Below are positions 45,848 to 54,663 of a stretch of DNA of 64,000 nucleotides, piece after piece. The notes beneath the pieces were generated by a model. It was not told the origin of the DNA. It searched no databases and worked only from the letters and a program-made list of their open reading frames with translations. Each line of letters begins with the position of its first letter. The first letter of the stretch is position 1. The DNA is from Streptomyces sp. P3 (lineage in GTDB: Bacteria; Actinomycetota; Actinomycetes; Streptomycetales; Streptomycetaceae): contig NZ_CP028369.1 in NCBI RefSeq assembly GCF_003032475.1, positions 496,001-560,000 of the forward strand, given 5' to 3'. The translations under genes and the position numbers were made by a program.

Positions 45848-47497
45848 ATGCGCCTCCCCGCCCTCCCCCGCCCCCGCAGCCTGGCCGGCCAGCTGTTCGC
45901 CATGCAGGCGGTGCTGATAGCGGCCGTCGTCGCGGGATACGCGCTGTTCACGTACGTCAACGACGGCCGGCAGGCCGAGGAGGCCGCGGGCCGCCAGGCC
46001 ACGGCGGTGGCCCGCTCGGTGGCCGACTCCCCCTCGGTCCGGGCGGCGATCCACACCGCGAACCCCACGGCCGAGCTCCAGCCCTATGCCCACCGCGTCA
46101 TGCTCGACACCGACGTCGACTTCGTGACGATCATGAACACCGAGGGGATCCGCTGGACCCACCCGGACGTGGACCAGATCGGCCAGCGCTTCCGCGGCAA
46201 CACGGCGAAGGCGCTGGCGGGCCGCACGTTCACCGAGACCTACACCGGCACCCTCGGCGCGTCCGTCCGCGCGGTCACCCCCATCAGGGACGACGACAAG
46301 CGGATCATCGGCCTGGTCAGCGCCGGCATCCGGGTCGAGGCGATCAGCGCGCGGGTGCAGGACCAGGTGACGGCCCTGTTCGCGTGGGCGGTCGGCGCGC
46401 TCACGCTCGGCGCGATCGGCACGTACGTCATCAACGCGTCCCTGCGCCGCCACACCCACGGCATGAACGCGACCGAGCTGAGCCGGATGCACGACTACCA
46501 CCAGGCCGCGCTGCACGCGGTCCGCGAGGGGCTGCTGATGCTGGACGGACAGTACAAGGTGGCCCTGATCAACGACGGGGGCCGTGAGCTGCTGGGCGTC
46601 TCGGGGGACGTGGTCGGCGCGTCGGTGGCGGAGCTCGGCCTGCCGGCCCCGCTGACGGGCGCGCTGCTCGCCTCGGAGCCCCGGGTGGACGAGGTGCATC
46701 TGACGGCGGACCGGGTGCTGGTGGTGAACACCTCCCCGGTGTCCGGCGGCGAACGGCGCGGGACGGTGGCGACCCTGCGCGATGTCACGGAACTCCAGTC
46801 CCTGATGGGCGAGTTGGACTCCGAGCGCGGCTTCACCCAGGCCCTGCGCTCGCAGGCCCACGAGGCGGCCAACCGGCTCCACACGGTCGTCTCGCTGATC
46901 GAGCTGGGGCGCGCCGAGGAGGCCGTGGACTTCGCGACGGCGGAACTGGAGCTGGCACAGGCGCTGACGGACCAGGTGGTCGCGGCCGTCAGCGAGCCGG
47001 TCCTGGCGGCCCTGCTGCTGGGCAAGACGGCGCAGGCGAACGAGCGGGGCGTGGAGCTGGTGGTCTCGCAGGAGAGCACGCTGGACGACGGTCTGCTGCC
47101 CGAGACCCTGCCCGCCCGCGACCTGGTGACGATCCTCGGCAACCTCATCGACAACGCGGTGGACGCCGCCCAGGGCAGCGTCCGGGCGAAGGTGACGGTG
47201 ACGGCGTCCACGGAGGGCCCCGAACTGCTGCTCCGGGTCGCGGACACGGGGACGGGTGTGGATCCGGCGCACGCCTCCCAGGTCTTCGAACGCGGCTTCT
47301 CCACGAAACCGGCCGGGCCGGGCGGGCGGGGCCTCGGTCTCGCGCTGGTCCGGCAGGCGGTGCAGCGGCACGAGGGAACGCTGTCGGTGACGGAGGCGGC
47401 GGGCGGCGGGGCCGAGTTCGCGGTGCGCCTGCCGTTGCGCACGAAGGCCGCATCCGGTACCTCCGGATCCGTGTCGGGTTCGGGAGGCAGAGGATGA
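45848..47497 (+). CDS. CitA/DcuS-type sensor histidine kinase
   Basis: A 549-residue membrane sensor. The first membrane helix (LAGQLFAMQAVLIAAVVAGYALF) and the second (LFAWAVGALTLGAIGTYVI, about residue 178) enclose an extracytoplasmic PAS/Cache domain with DVDFVTIMNTEGIRWTHPDVDQIGQRF, typical of carboxylate sensors. A cytosolic PAS domain, the H-box QAHEAANRLHTVVSLIELG and the ATPase domain with N box NLIDNAVDAA and GGRGLGLALV follow. ATG 45848 has no clear ribosome site. It probably senses a C4-dicarboxylate or citrate and controls the divergent dctA. The response regulator start overlaps its stop (ATGA). Confidence 0.92.
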   Translation: MRLPALPRPRSLAGQLFAMQAVLIAAVVAGYALFTYVNDGRQAEEAAGRQATAVARSVADSPSVRAAIHTANPTAELQPYAHRVMLDTDVDFVTIMNTEGIRWTHPDVDQIGQRFRGNTAKALAGRTFTETYTGTLGASVRAVTPIRDDDKRIIGLVSAGIRVEAISARVQDQVTALFAWAVGALTLGAIGTYVINASLRRHTHGMNATELSRMHDYHQAALHAVREGLLMLDGQYKVALINDGGRELLGVSGDVVGASVAELGLPAPLTGALLASEPRVDEVHLTADRVLVVNTSPVSGGERRGTVATLRDVTELQSLMGELDSERGFTQALRSQAHEAANRLHTVVSLIELGRAEEAVDFATAELELAQALTDQVVAAVSEPVLAALLLGKTAQANERGVELVVSQESTLDDGLLPETLPARDLVTILGNLIDNAVDAAQGSVRAKVTVTASTEGPELLLRVADTGTGVDPAHASQVFERGFSTKPAGPGGRGLGLALVRQAVQRHEGTLSVTEAAGGGAEFAVRLPLRTKAASGTSGSVSGSGGRG

Positions 47498-48189
47498 ACG
47501 AGGAACCGATCAGAGTGCTGGTCGTGGAGGACGACCCGGTCGCCGCGGACGCCCACGTCATGTACGTCGGACGGGTGCCGGGGTTCGTCGCCGTGGGCAA
47601 GGCGCACACCGGGGCGGAGGCCCGGCGGCTGCTGGACCGCACGCCGGTGGACCTGCTCCTGCTGGACCTGCACCTCCCCGACGCGCACGGGCTGCAACTG
47701 GCCCGTTCGCTGCGGGCGGCGGGCTACCACGCGGACGTGATCGCGGTGACGTCGGCGCGGGACCTCACCGTGGTCCGGGAGGGCGTCTCGCTGGGCGTCG
47801 TCCAGTACGTGCTGAAGCCGTTCACGTTCGCAACTCTGCGGGACCGGCTGGTCCGGTACGCCGAGTTCCGCGGCGCGGCGGGCGAGGCCAGCGGTCAGGA
47901 CGAGGTCGACCGGGCGCTGGCCGCCCTGCGCGCCCCCGGACCGGCCGCCCTGCCCAAGGGCCTGAGCGCCCCGACCCTGGAACGCGTCACGACGACGGTA
48001 CGGGAGACGCGGGAGGGTCTGACGGCGGCCGGCGTGGCCGAGGCGGTGGGCATCTCCCGGATCACCGCCCGGCGTTATCTGGAGCATCTGGTGGAGTCGG
48101 GCCGGGCCGAGCGCAAGCCGCTGTACGGGCAGGTGGGACGCCCCGAGTTGGTGTACCGGTGGGTCAGGGGGGCGGCGAAGGGCCGCTGA
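47494..48189 (+). CDS. CitB/DcuR-type response regulator
   Basis: A 231-residue regulator. The receiver domain has VLVVEDDPVAADAH, phosphoacceptor Asp in LLLLDLHLPDAHG, the switch Ser/Thr in AVTSARD and Lys in VLKPFTF. The C-terminal output domain carries a winged-helix region (GLTAAGVAEAVGISRITARRYLEHLVESGRAERKPLYGQVGRPELVYR), as in CitB/DcuR proteins. It overlaps the kinase gene by 4 bases. Probable target: the dctA control region. A hairpin starts at its stop codon. Confidence 0.92.
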   Translation: MNEEPIRVLVVEDDPVAADAHVMYVGRVPGFVAVGKAHTGAEARRLLDRTPVDLLLLDLHLPDAHGLQLARSLRAAGYHADVIAVTSARDLTVVREGVSLGVVQYVLKPFTFATLRDRLVRYAEFRGAAGEASGQDEVDRALAALRAPGPAALPKGLSAPTLERVTTTVRETREGLTAAGVAEAVGISRITARRYLEHLVESGRAERKPLYGQVGRPELVYRWVRGAAKGR

Positions 48190-48209
48190 TCTCGCGAGTC
48201 CCGCGAGAT
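48189..48209 (+). terminator. Hairpin at the end of the two-component operon
   Basis: An 8-bp stem ATCTCGCG / CGCGAGAT with a 5-base loop begins at the last base of the response-regulator stop codon. The rest of the 240-base convergent gap to pfkA shows no gene. Confidence 0.5.
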
Positions 48210-48430
48210 GGTCACCACCCCGAGCTGGGGCGAAGGCGGCGCGGCCGGCGTGGCGGCGTGGCGGGCGACGCCGGCCGGGACTTCCTCGACCGGGTCGACC
48301 GATTCTGGACGGGCGTGGCGAACCGGACCGCCCGAGGAGGAGAAGACGCCGGGAAGACTCCCCGGGCCGCGCGGGGTACGAGGCGGCCCGGGGAACGGAG
48401 GCGCAGTGGGGAACGAAGGCGGCGCCCGGT

Positions 48431-49456
48431 CTAGAAGACCGACTCGGCCTCGATGATCCGGTCCTGCGGGACCGTCTTCAGCTCGGTGACCGCCTCGGCC
48501 AGCGGCACCATCACCACGTCCGTTCCGCGCAGCGCCGTCATCTGCCCGAACTGGCCGCGGTGCGCCGCCTCCACCGCGTGCCACCCGAAGCGGGTCGCGA
48601 GGACACGGTCGTACGCCGTCGGGACGCCGCCGCGCTGGACGTGACCGAGGATCACCGGGCGGGCCTCCTTGCCGAGCCGCCGCTCGAGCTCGTAGGCCAG
48701 CGCCGTGCCGATGCCCTGGAAGCGCTCGTGGCCGAACTGGTCGATCGCGCCCTTGCTGTAGTCCATGGTGCCGTCGGCCGGGTGCGCGCCCTCGGCGACG
48801 CAGATCACCGCGAACTTCTTCCCGCGTGCGAACCGCTCCTCGACCATCTTCACCAGGTCGGCGGGGTCGAAGGGCCGTTCGGGCAGGCAGATGCCGTGCG
48901 CGCCCGCCGCCATCCCGGACTCCAGCGCGATCCATCCCGCGTGGCGGCCCATGACCTCGACGACCATGACCCGCTGGTGCGACTCCGCGGTCGTCTTCAG
49001 GCGGTCCATCGCCTCGGTGGCGACACCGACCGCCGTGTCGAAGCCGAAGGTGCGGTCGGTGGAGGAGATGTCGTTGTCGATCGTCTTGGGTACGCCCACC
49101 ACCGGCAGTCCGGCGTCGGACAGCATCCGCGCCGCCGTCAGCGTGCCCTCGCCGCCGATCGGGATGAGCGCGTCGATGCCGAAGTCGTGGATCATGTCGG
49201 AGGCGCTCTCGCAGGCCTCGCGCAGCCGGTCGCGCTCCAGTCGGGAGGAGCCGAGGATGGTGCCGCCGCGGGCCAGGATGCCGCTCACCGCGTTGAGGTC
49301 GAGTCCCCGGTAGCGGCCGTCGAGGAGCCCGGCGTAGCCGTCCTCGAAGCCGATGACCTCGTCGCCGTAATGGTCGACGGCGCGGTGCACGACCGACCGG
49401 ATCACTGCGTTCAGGCCGGGGCAGTCGCCGCCTGCCGTGAGAACTCCGATGCGCAT
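48431..49456 (-). CDS. pfkA: 6-phosphofructokinase (ATP-dependent, actinobacterial type)
   Basis: A 341-residue glycolytic kinase phosphorylating fructose 6-phosphate. MRIGVLTAGGDCPGLNAVIR opens the fold. GGEGTL has Gly where PPi-dependent enzymes have Asp, supporting ATP use, while GVPKTIDND carries the Lys usual in this actinobacterial group. The catalytic Asp is in TIDND, and the fructose 6-phosphate site includes MGRHAGWIALESG and the catalytic-domain block HVQRGGVPTAYDR. ATG 49456 has AGGAG upstream; the frame extends further but without a start signal. A promoter at 49542-49570 fits it. It is divergent from pta-ackA. Confidence 0.94.
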   Translation of the reverse strand: MRIGVLTAGGDCPGLNAVIRSVVHRAVDHYGDEVIGFEDGYAGLLDGRYRGLDLNAVSGILARGGTILGSSRLERDRLREACESASDMIHDFGIDALIPIGGEGTLTAARMLSDAGLPVVGVPKTIDNDISSTDRTFGFDTAVGVATEAMDRLKTTAESHQRVMVVEVMGRHAGWIALESGMAAGAHGICLPERPFDPADLVKMVEERFARGKKFAVICVAEGAHPADGTMDYSKGAIDQFGHERFQGIGTALAYELERRLGKEARPVILGHVQRGGVPTAYDRVLATRFGWHAVEAAHRGQFGQMTALRGTDVVMVPLAEAVTELKTVPQDRIIEAESVF

Positions 49457-49541
49457 CGTGCTGTGTCTCCTGCTCGCTGTCGTTGCCGGTGAGCCGGATC
49501 CGATTGTTTCACGCCGCCGAGCGCGCTGTCTCTTGACGGGC

Positions 49542-49570
49542 GTCTTAACCACGGCCAGGGGTATTGTCAA
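49542..49570 (-). promoter_or_regulatory. Probable pfkA promoter
   Basis: Reading leftward, TTGACA (49570-49565) and TAAGAC (49547-49542) are 17 bases apart. Start near 49535 would give a leader of about 80 bases. The -35 is perfect; the -10 is weak. Confidence 0.5.
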
Positions 49571-49699
49571 GAGGGATCTGCTCACCTAGGTGGGCGATTT
49601 TTGTGTCCCGGAACAGTGCCCCGCGGCGGACGCCCCGGAGCGAGTACTCCGGAGCAAGTACCCAGGACCGAGTGCCCCGGAACGAAACGGAGAGCTGGC

Positions 49700-51823
49700 G
49701 TGACCCGCAGCGTGTACGTGACCGGCATCGACCGCGGCGACGGCCGCCAGGTCGTCGAACTGGGGGTCATGGAGCTCCTGACCCGGCAGGTCGACCGGGT
49801 GGGCGTGTTCCGTCCCCTCGTCCACGACGGGCCCGACCGGCTCTTCGAACTGCTGCGTGCGCGCTACCGGCTGGCGCAGGATCCGGCCACGGTCTACGGC
49901 ATGGACTACCACGAGGCGTCCGCCCTCCAGGCGGAGCAGGGCGCGGACGAACTGGTCTCCACGCTCGTGGACCGCTTCCACCGCGTCACCCGCGCCTACG
50001 ACGTCGTCCTCGTCCTGGGCACCGACTACGCCGACACCCAGTTCCCGGACGAACTCGCCCTCAACGCGCGCCTCGCCAACGAGTTCGGCGCTTCCGTGAT
50101 CCCGGTCGTCGGCGGCCGCAGGCAGACGGTGGAGTCGGTGCTCGCCGAGACCCGCAACGCCTACCGGGCGTACCAGGGTCTCGGCTGCGACGTCCTCGCC
50201 ATGGTGACCAACCGGGTCGACCGGGAGGACCGGGAGGAGATCGCCTCCCGGCTCGCCACCCGGGTGCCCGTGCCGTGTTACGTGCTGCCCGACGAGCCCG
50301 CGCTCTCCGCGCCGACCGTCTCGCAGATCAGTCACGCCCTCGGCGCGACGGTGCTCCTCGGCGACGACTCCGGGCTGGCCCGCGACGCCCTCGACTTCGT
50401 CTTCGGCGGGGCGATGCTGCCGAACTTCCTCGAGGCGCTGACGCCGGGCTGTCTCGTCGTCACCCCGGGAGACCGGGCGGACCTGGTGATCGGCTCGCTG
50501 GCCGCGCACAGCGCCGGCACCCCGCCGATCGCCGGTCTGCTGCTCACCCTGGGCGAGGTCCCGACGGGGCAGGTCCTGACGCTCGCCGCCCGCCTCGCCC
50601 CCGGCACTCCCGTCGTCTCGGTGCCGGGCAACAGCTTCCTCACCGCCGAGCAGCTGTTCTCCCTGGAGGGCAAGCTGAACGCGGCCACACCGCGCAAGGC
50701 GGAGACCGCGCTGGGGCTGTTCGAGCGGCACGTGGACACGGGGGAGCTGCTCCGGCGCGTCTCCGCCCCCAGCACCGACCGCGTCACGCCGATGATGTTC
50801 GAGCACAAGCTCCTGGAACAGGCCCGCTCCGACAAGCGCCGGGTCGTGCTGCCGGAGGGGACCGAGGAGCGGGTCCTGCACGCGGCCGAGGTGCTGCTGC
50901 GCCGCGGCGTGTGCGACCTCACCCTGCTCGGGCCGGTGGACCAGATCCGCAAGAAGGCCGCCGACCTCGGCATCGACCTCGGCGACTGCCGGCTCATCGA
51001 CCCCGCGACCAGCGAGCTGCGCGATGCCTTCGCCGAGAAGTACGCCGCGCTGCGCGCCCACCGGGGCGTCACCGTCGAGCTGGCCTACGACGTCGTCTCC
51101 GACGTGAACTACTTCGGCACGCTCATGGTGCAGGAAGGCCTCGCCGACGGCATGGTCTCCGGGTCCGTGCACTCGACGGCGGCCACCATCCGGCCGGCGT
51201 TCGAGATCATCAAGACCAAGCCGGACGCCGACATCGTGTCGTCGGTGTTCTTCATGTGCCTCGCCGACAAGGTCCTGGTCTACGGCGACTGCGCGGTGAA
51301 CCCCGACCCGGACGCCGAGCAACTCGCCGACATCGCCGTCCAGGCGGCCGCCACCGCCGCGCAGTTCGGCGTGGAGCCGCGGATCGCGATGCTGTCGTAC
51401 TCCACCGGCACCTCCGGCTCGGGCGCGGACGTCGACAAGGTGCGGGAGGCGACGGAGCTGGTGCGCGGGCGGCGTCCCGACCTGAAGATCGAGGGGCCGA
51501 TCCAGTACGACGCCGCCGTCGAGCCGACCGTCGCCGCCACCAAGCTGCCGGGGTCCGAAGTCGCGGGCCAGGCCAGCGTGTTGATCTTCCCGGACCTGAA
51601 CACCGGCAACAACACCTACAAGGCCGTGCAGCGTTCGGCCGGTGCTATCGCGGTGGGACCGGTGCTGCAGGGGCTGCGCAAGCCGGTCAACGACCTGTCC
51701 CGGGGCGCTCTCGTCCAGGACATCGTCAACACCGTGGCCATCACGGCCATCCAGGCCCAGATCCCGTCCCGGAACGGCCGGACGGCCGGCCCGACCTCCA
51801 GTGAGAAGGCGACCGACCTGTGA
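49700..51823 (+). CDS. pta: Phosphate acetyltransferase (long form)
   Basis: A 707-residue three-domain enzyme interconverting acetyl-CoA and acetyl phosphate. The N-terminal BioD-like P-loop domain (SVYVTGIDRGDGRQVVELGVME; the P-loop Lys-Ser/Thr is lost), a DRTGG domain (about residues 215-325) and the C-terminal PTA domain (VVLPEGTEERVLHAAEVLLRRG, NYFGTLMVQEGLADGMVSGSVHSTA, YSTGTSGSGADVDKV, FPDLNTGNNTYKAVQR) are all present. GTG 49700 has GGAG 7 bases upstream. The leader just before it shows imperfect repeats of CCCGGA-type blocks. ackA overlaps its stop by 4 bases (GTGA), so the two enzymes are made together. Confidence 0.95.
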   Translation: MTRSVYVTGIDRGDGRQVVELGVMELLTRQVDRVGVFRPLVHDGPDRLFELLRARYRLAQDPATVYGMDYHEASALQAEQGADELVSTLVDRFHRVTRAYDVVLVLGTDYADTQFPDELALNARLANEFGASVIPVVGGRRQTVESVLAETRNAYRAYQGLGCDVLAMVTNRVDREDREEIASRLATRVPVPCYVLPDEPALSAPTVSQISHALGATVLLGDDSGLARDALDFVFGGAMLPNFLEALTPGCLVVTPGDRADLVIGSLAAHSAGTPPIAGLLLTLGEVPTGQVLTLAARLAPGTPVVSVPGNSFLTAEQLFSLEGKLNAATPRKAETALGLFERHVDTGELLRRVSAPSTDRVTPMMFEHKLLEQARSDKRRVVLPEGTEERVLHAAEVLLRRGVCDLTLLGPVDQIRKKAADLGIDLGDCRLIDPATSELRDAFAEKYAALRAHRGVTVELAYDVVSDVNYFGTLMVQEGLADGMVSGSVHSTAATIRPAFEIIKTKPDADIVSSVFFMCLADKVLVYGDCAVNPDPDAEQLADIAVQAAATAAQFGVEPRIAMLSYSTGTSGSGADVDKVREATELVRGRRPDLKIEGPIQYDAAVEPTVAATKLPGSEVAGQASVLIFPDLNTGNNTYKAVQRSAGAIAVGPVLQGLRKPVNDLSRGALVQDIVNTVAITAIQAQIPSRNGRTAGPTSSEKATDL

Positions 51824-53031
51824 GCGCGACCCGTGTCCTCGTCCTCAACTCCGGCTCCTCGTCGGTGAAGTACCAGCTGCTCGACATGCGGGACAGCAGC
51901 CGGCTGGCGAGCGGGCTCGTCGAGCGCATCGGCGAGCGGACCTCGCGGCTGAAGCACACCCCGCTCGCCGCCGGCGGCGGGTCCCGTGAGCAGAACGGGC
52001 CGTTCGCCGACCACGACGCGGCGCTGAAGGCCGTCGCGCAGGAGCTGGCCGGGGACGGTCTCGGGCTGGACTCCCCCGAGCTCGCCGCCATCGGGCACCG
52101 GGTCGTGCACGGCGGCAGGCACTTCACCCGGCCGACGGTGGTCGACGACGCCGTGCTCGCCGAGATCGAGCGGCTGATCCCGGTCGCACCGCTGCACAAC
52201 CCGGCGAACCTGACCGGCATCCGCACGGCGACGGCGCTGCGGCCCGACCTGCCGCAGGTCGCCGTGTTCGACACCGCCTTCCACACGACGATGCCGGAGT
52301 CGGCGGCCCGCTACGCGATCGACGTCGAGACCGCGGACGCGCACCGGGTACGGCGCTACGGCTTCCACGGGACGTCGCACGCGTACGTCTCCCGGGCGAC
52401 GGCGAAGCTGCTGGGCAGGTCTCCCGAGGAGGTGAACGTCATCGTGCTGCACCTCGGCAACGGGGCCTCGGCGTCGGCCGTCGAGAGGGGCCGCTGTGTG
52501 GACACGTCGATGGGACTGACGCCCTTGGAAGGTCTCGTCATGGGTACGCGCTCGGGAGACGTCGACCCTGCCGTCATCTTCCATTTGGCTCGTGTCGGTG
52601 GAATGTCCATCGACGAAATCGATGCTCTTCTCAACAAGAAGAGCGGACTCGTCGGGCTGTGCGGGGACAACGACATGCGGGAGATCCGCCGGCGCGTGGA
52701 CGAGGGCGACGAGCGGGCGAAGCTCGCGTTCGACATCTACATTCACCGGCTGAAGAAGTACATCGGCGCCTATTACGCCGTGCTCGGGCACGTGGACGCG
52801 GTGGCGTTCACCGCCGGGGTCGGGGAGAACGCGGCGCCGGTGCGGGAGGCGGCCGTCGCGGGCCTGGGCTCCCTGGGCCTGGCGGTGGACGCCGAGCTGA
52901 ACGCGGTACGCGGTGACGAGCCGCGGCTGATCTCGCCCGCCGGCGCGCGGGTGGCGGTCGCCGTGGTGCCGACGGACGAGGAACTGGAGATCGCGACCCA
53001 GACCTACGCACTGGTCAAAAAGACAAACTGA
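51820..53031 (+). CDS. ackA: Acetate kinase
   Basis: A 403-residue enzyme converting acetyl phosphate and ADP to acetate and ATP. Signatures are VLVLNSGSSSVKYQLL, RVVHGGRHF, FDTAFHTTMPESAARYAI, YGFHGTSHAYVS, the nucleotide loop HLGNGASASAVERG and FTAGVGENA. Length is normal. The GTG start overlaps the pta stop. With pta it forms the acetate overflow/assimilation route, fed by pyruvate from the neighbouring pfkA and pyk products. Confidence 0.96.
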   Translation: MSATRVLVLNSGSSSVKYQLLDMRDSSRLASGLVERIGERTSRLKHTPLAAGGGSREQNGPFADHDAALKAVAQELAGDGLGLDSPELAAIGHRVVHGGRHFTRPTVVDDAVLAEIERLIPVAPLHNPANLTGIRTATALRPDLPQVAVFDTAFHTTMPESAARYAIDVETADAHRVRRYGFHGTSHAYVSRATAKLLGRSPEEVNVIVLHLGNGASASAVERGRCVDTSMGLTPLEGLVMGTRSGDVDPAVIFHLARVGGMSIDEIDALLNKKSGLVGLCGDNDMREIRRRVDEGDERAKLAFDIYIHRLKKYIGAYYAVLGHVDAVAFTAGVGENAAPVREAAVAGLGSLGLAVDAELNAVRGDEPRLISPAGARVAVAVVPTDEELEIATQTYALVKKTN

Positions 53032-53070
53032 GCAGGAAAGCAACTGAGCACGCTCCTTCTCATTTGTATC

Positions 53071-53114
53071 TTCCGCCAGACGGAATATTCCGTTGCGAAA
53101 CAAACCGATAGGAT
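53071..53114 (+). promoter_or_regulatory. Palindromic promoter region of pyk
   Basis: The 89-base ackA-pyk gap is AT-rich and holds a perfect 12-bp palindrome CGGAATATTCCG (53081-53092) preceded by a further TTCCG (53071-53075). TAGGAT at 53109-53114 would put transcription start at the pyk ATG, which has no ribosome site, so pyk is probably leaderless and the palindrome could be an operator near the -35. Confidence 0.45.
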
Positions 53115-53120
53115 CGCCTC

Positions 53121-54551
53121 ATGCGCCGTTCGAAAATCGTCTGTACTCTCGGCCCCGCGGTCGACTCCCACGAAATGCTCGTGTCGCTGATCGAGGCCGG
53201 CATGAACGTGGCCCGTTTCAACTTCAGCCACGGCTCCCACGCCGAGCACCAGGGCCGGTACGACCGTGTCCGTGCCGCCGCCAAGGAGACCGGCCGGGCC
53301 ATCGGCGTCCTCGCCGACCTCCAGGGCCCCAAGATCCGCCTCGAGACCTTCGCCGAGGGCCCCGTCGAGCTGGTGCGGGGTGACGAGTTCACCATCACCA
53401 CCGACGACGTGCCCGGCGACAAGACGATCTGCGGCACGACCTACAAGGGCCTGCCCGGCGACGTCTCGCGCGGCGACCAGGTCCTCATCAACGACGGCAA
53501 CGTCGAGCTCAAGGTCCTCGACGTCGAGGGCCCGCGGGTGCGGACCATCGTCATCGAGGGCGGGGTCATCTCCGACCACAAGGGCATCAACCTGCCCGGC
53601 ACGGCCGTCAACGTGCCCGCGCTCAGCGAGAAGGACATCGAGGACCTGCGGTTCGCGCTGCGCATGGGCGCGGACCTGGTCGCACTGTCCTTCGTCCGGG
53701 ACGCCAAGGACGTCGCCGACGTCCACCGGGTCATGGACGAGGAGGGCCGCCGGGTCCCCGTCATCGCCAAGGTGGAGAAGCCGCAGGCGGTGGAGAACAT
53801 GGAGGACGTCGTGATGGCGTTCGACGGTGTGATGGTCGCCCGTGGCGACCTCGCCGTCGAGTACCCGCTGGAGCGGGTCCCCATGGTGCAGAAGCGCCTG
53901 GTCGAGCTGTGCCGCCGCAACGCCAAGCCGGTGATCGTCGCGACCCAGATGATGGAGTCGATGATCACCAACTCCCGTCCGACCCGCGCCGAGGCCTCCG
54001 ACGTGGCCAACGCGATCCTGGACGGCGCGGACGCGGTCATGCTGTCGGCCGAGTCGAGCGTGGGCGCGTATCCGATCGAGACCGTGAAGACGATGTCGAA
54101 GATCGTCACGGCGGCCGAGCAGGAGCTGCTCAGCAAGGGCCTGCAGCCGCTCGTGCCGGGCAAGAAGCCGCGCACGCAGGGCGGTTCGATCGCGCGTGCC
54201 GCGTGCGAGATCTCCGACTTCCTCGGCGGCCGGGGGCTGGTGGCGTTCACCCAGTCCGGCGACACCGCCCGCCGGCTCTCGCGCTACCGCGCGACCCAGC
54301 CGATCATCGCCTTCACCACCGACGAGGACACCCGCAACCAGCTGACGCTCAGCTGGGGCGTCGAGTCGCACATCGTGCCGTTCGTGGACACCACGGACGA
54401 GATGGTGGACATGGTCGACCAGCAGATCGCCAAGATCAACCGCTTCAACCCGGGCGACGTCGTCATCATCACCGCGGGCTCGCCCCCCGGCGTCCCCGGC
54501 ACCACCAACATGCTCCGCGTCCACCACCTCGGCGGCGGCTCCCGCGACTGA
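53121..54551 (+). CDS. pyk: Pyruvate kinase
   Basis: A 476-residue glycolytic enzyme making pyruvate and ATP from phosphoenolpyruvate. RRSKIVCTLGPAVDS and GMNVARFNFSHGSHAEH open the barrel; the active-site Lys is in IAKVEKPQAVEN, the metal ligands in MVARGDLAVE, and ATQMMESMITNSRPTRAEASDVANAILDGADAVMLSAES is the family block. The C-terminal regulatory domain ends in DVVIITAGSPPGVPGTTNMLRV. ATG 53121 lacks a ribosome site and is probably leaderless. A long stem-loop at 54579-54615 terminates it. Confidence 0.96.
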   Translation: MRRSKIVCTLGPAVDSHEMLVSLIEAGMNVARFNFSHGSHAEHQGRYDRVRAAAKETGRAIGVLADLQGPKIRLETFAEGPVELVRGDEFTITTDDVPGDKTICGTTYKGLPGDVSRGDQVLINDGNVELKVLDVEGPRVRTIVIEGGVISDHKGINLPGTAVNVPALSEKDIEDLRFALRMGADLVALSFVRDAKDVADVHRVMDEEGRRVPVIAKVEKPQAVENMEDVVMAFDGVMVARGDLAVEYPLERVPMVQKRLVELCRRNAKPVIVATQMMESMITNSRPTRAEASDVANAILDGADAVMLSAESSVGAYPIETVKTMSKIVTAAEQELLSKGLQPLVPGKKPRTQGGSIARAACEISDFLGGRGLVAFTQSGDTARRLSRYRATQPIIAFTTDEDTRNQLTLSWGVESHIVPFVDTTDEMVDMVDQQIAKINRFNPGDVVIITAGSPPGVPGTTNMLRVHHLGGGSRD

Positions 54552-54578
54552 GCAGGGGCGTGAAGGGCCCTGAACGCG

Positions 54579-54615
54579 CCGAGGGCGCCTCCTGTGACAC
54601 AGGGGGCGCCCTCGG
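54579..54615 (+). terminator. Terminator of pyk
   Basis: An 11-bp stem CCGAGGGCGCC / GGCGCCCTCGG (54579-54589, 54605-54615) enclosing a second small stem CCTGT / ACAGG, 28 bases after the stop codon. Confidence 0.8.
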
Positions 54616-54663
54616 GCGTTGTGCGGCTCCCGGACGGGCTCGTGGGCTCGCGCGGCGCTCGGC

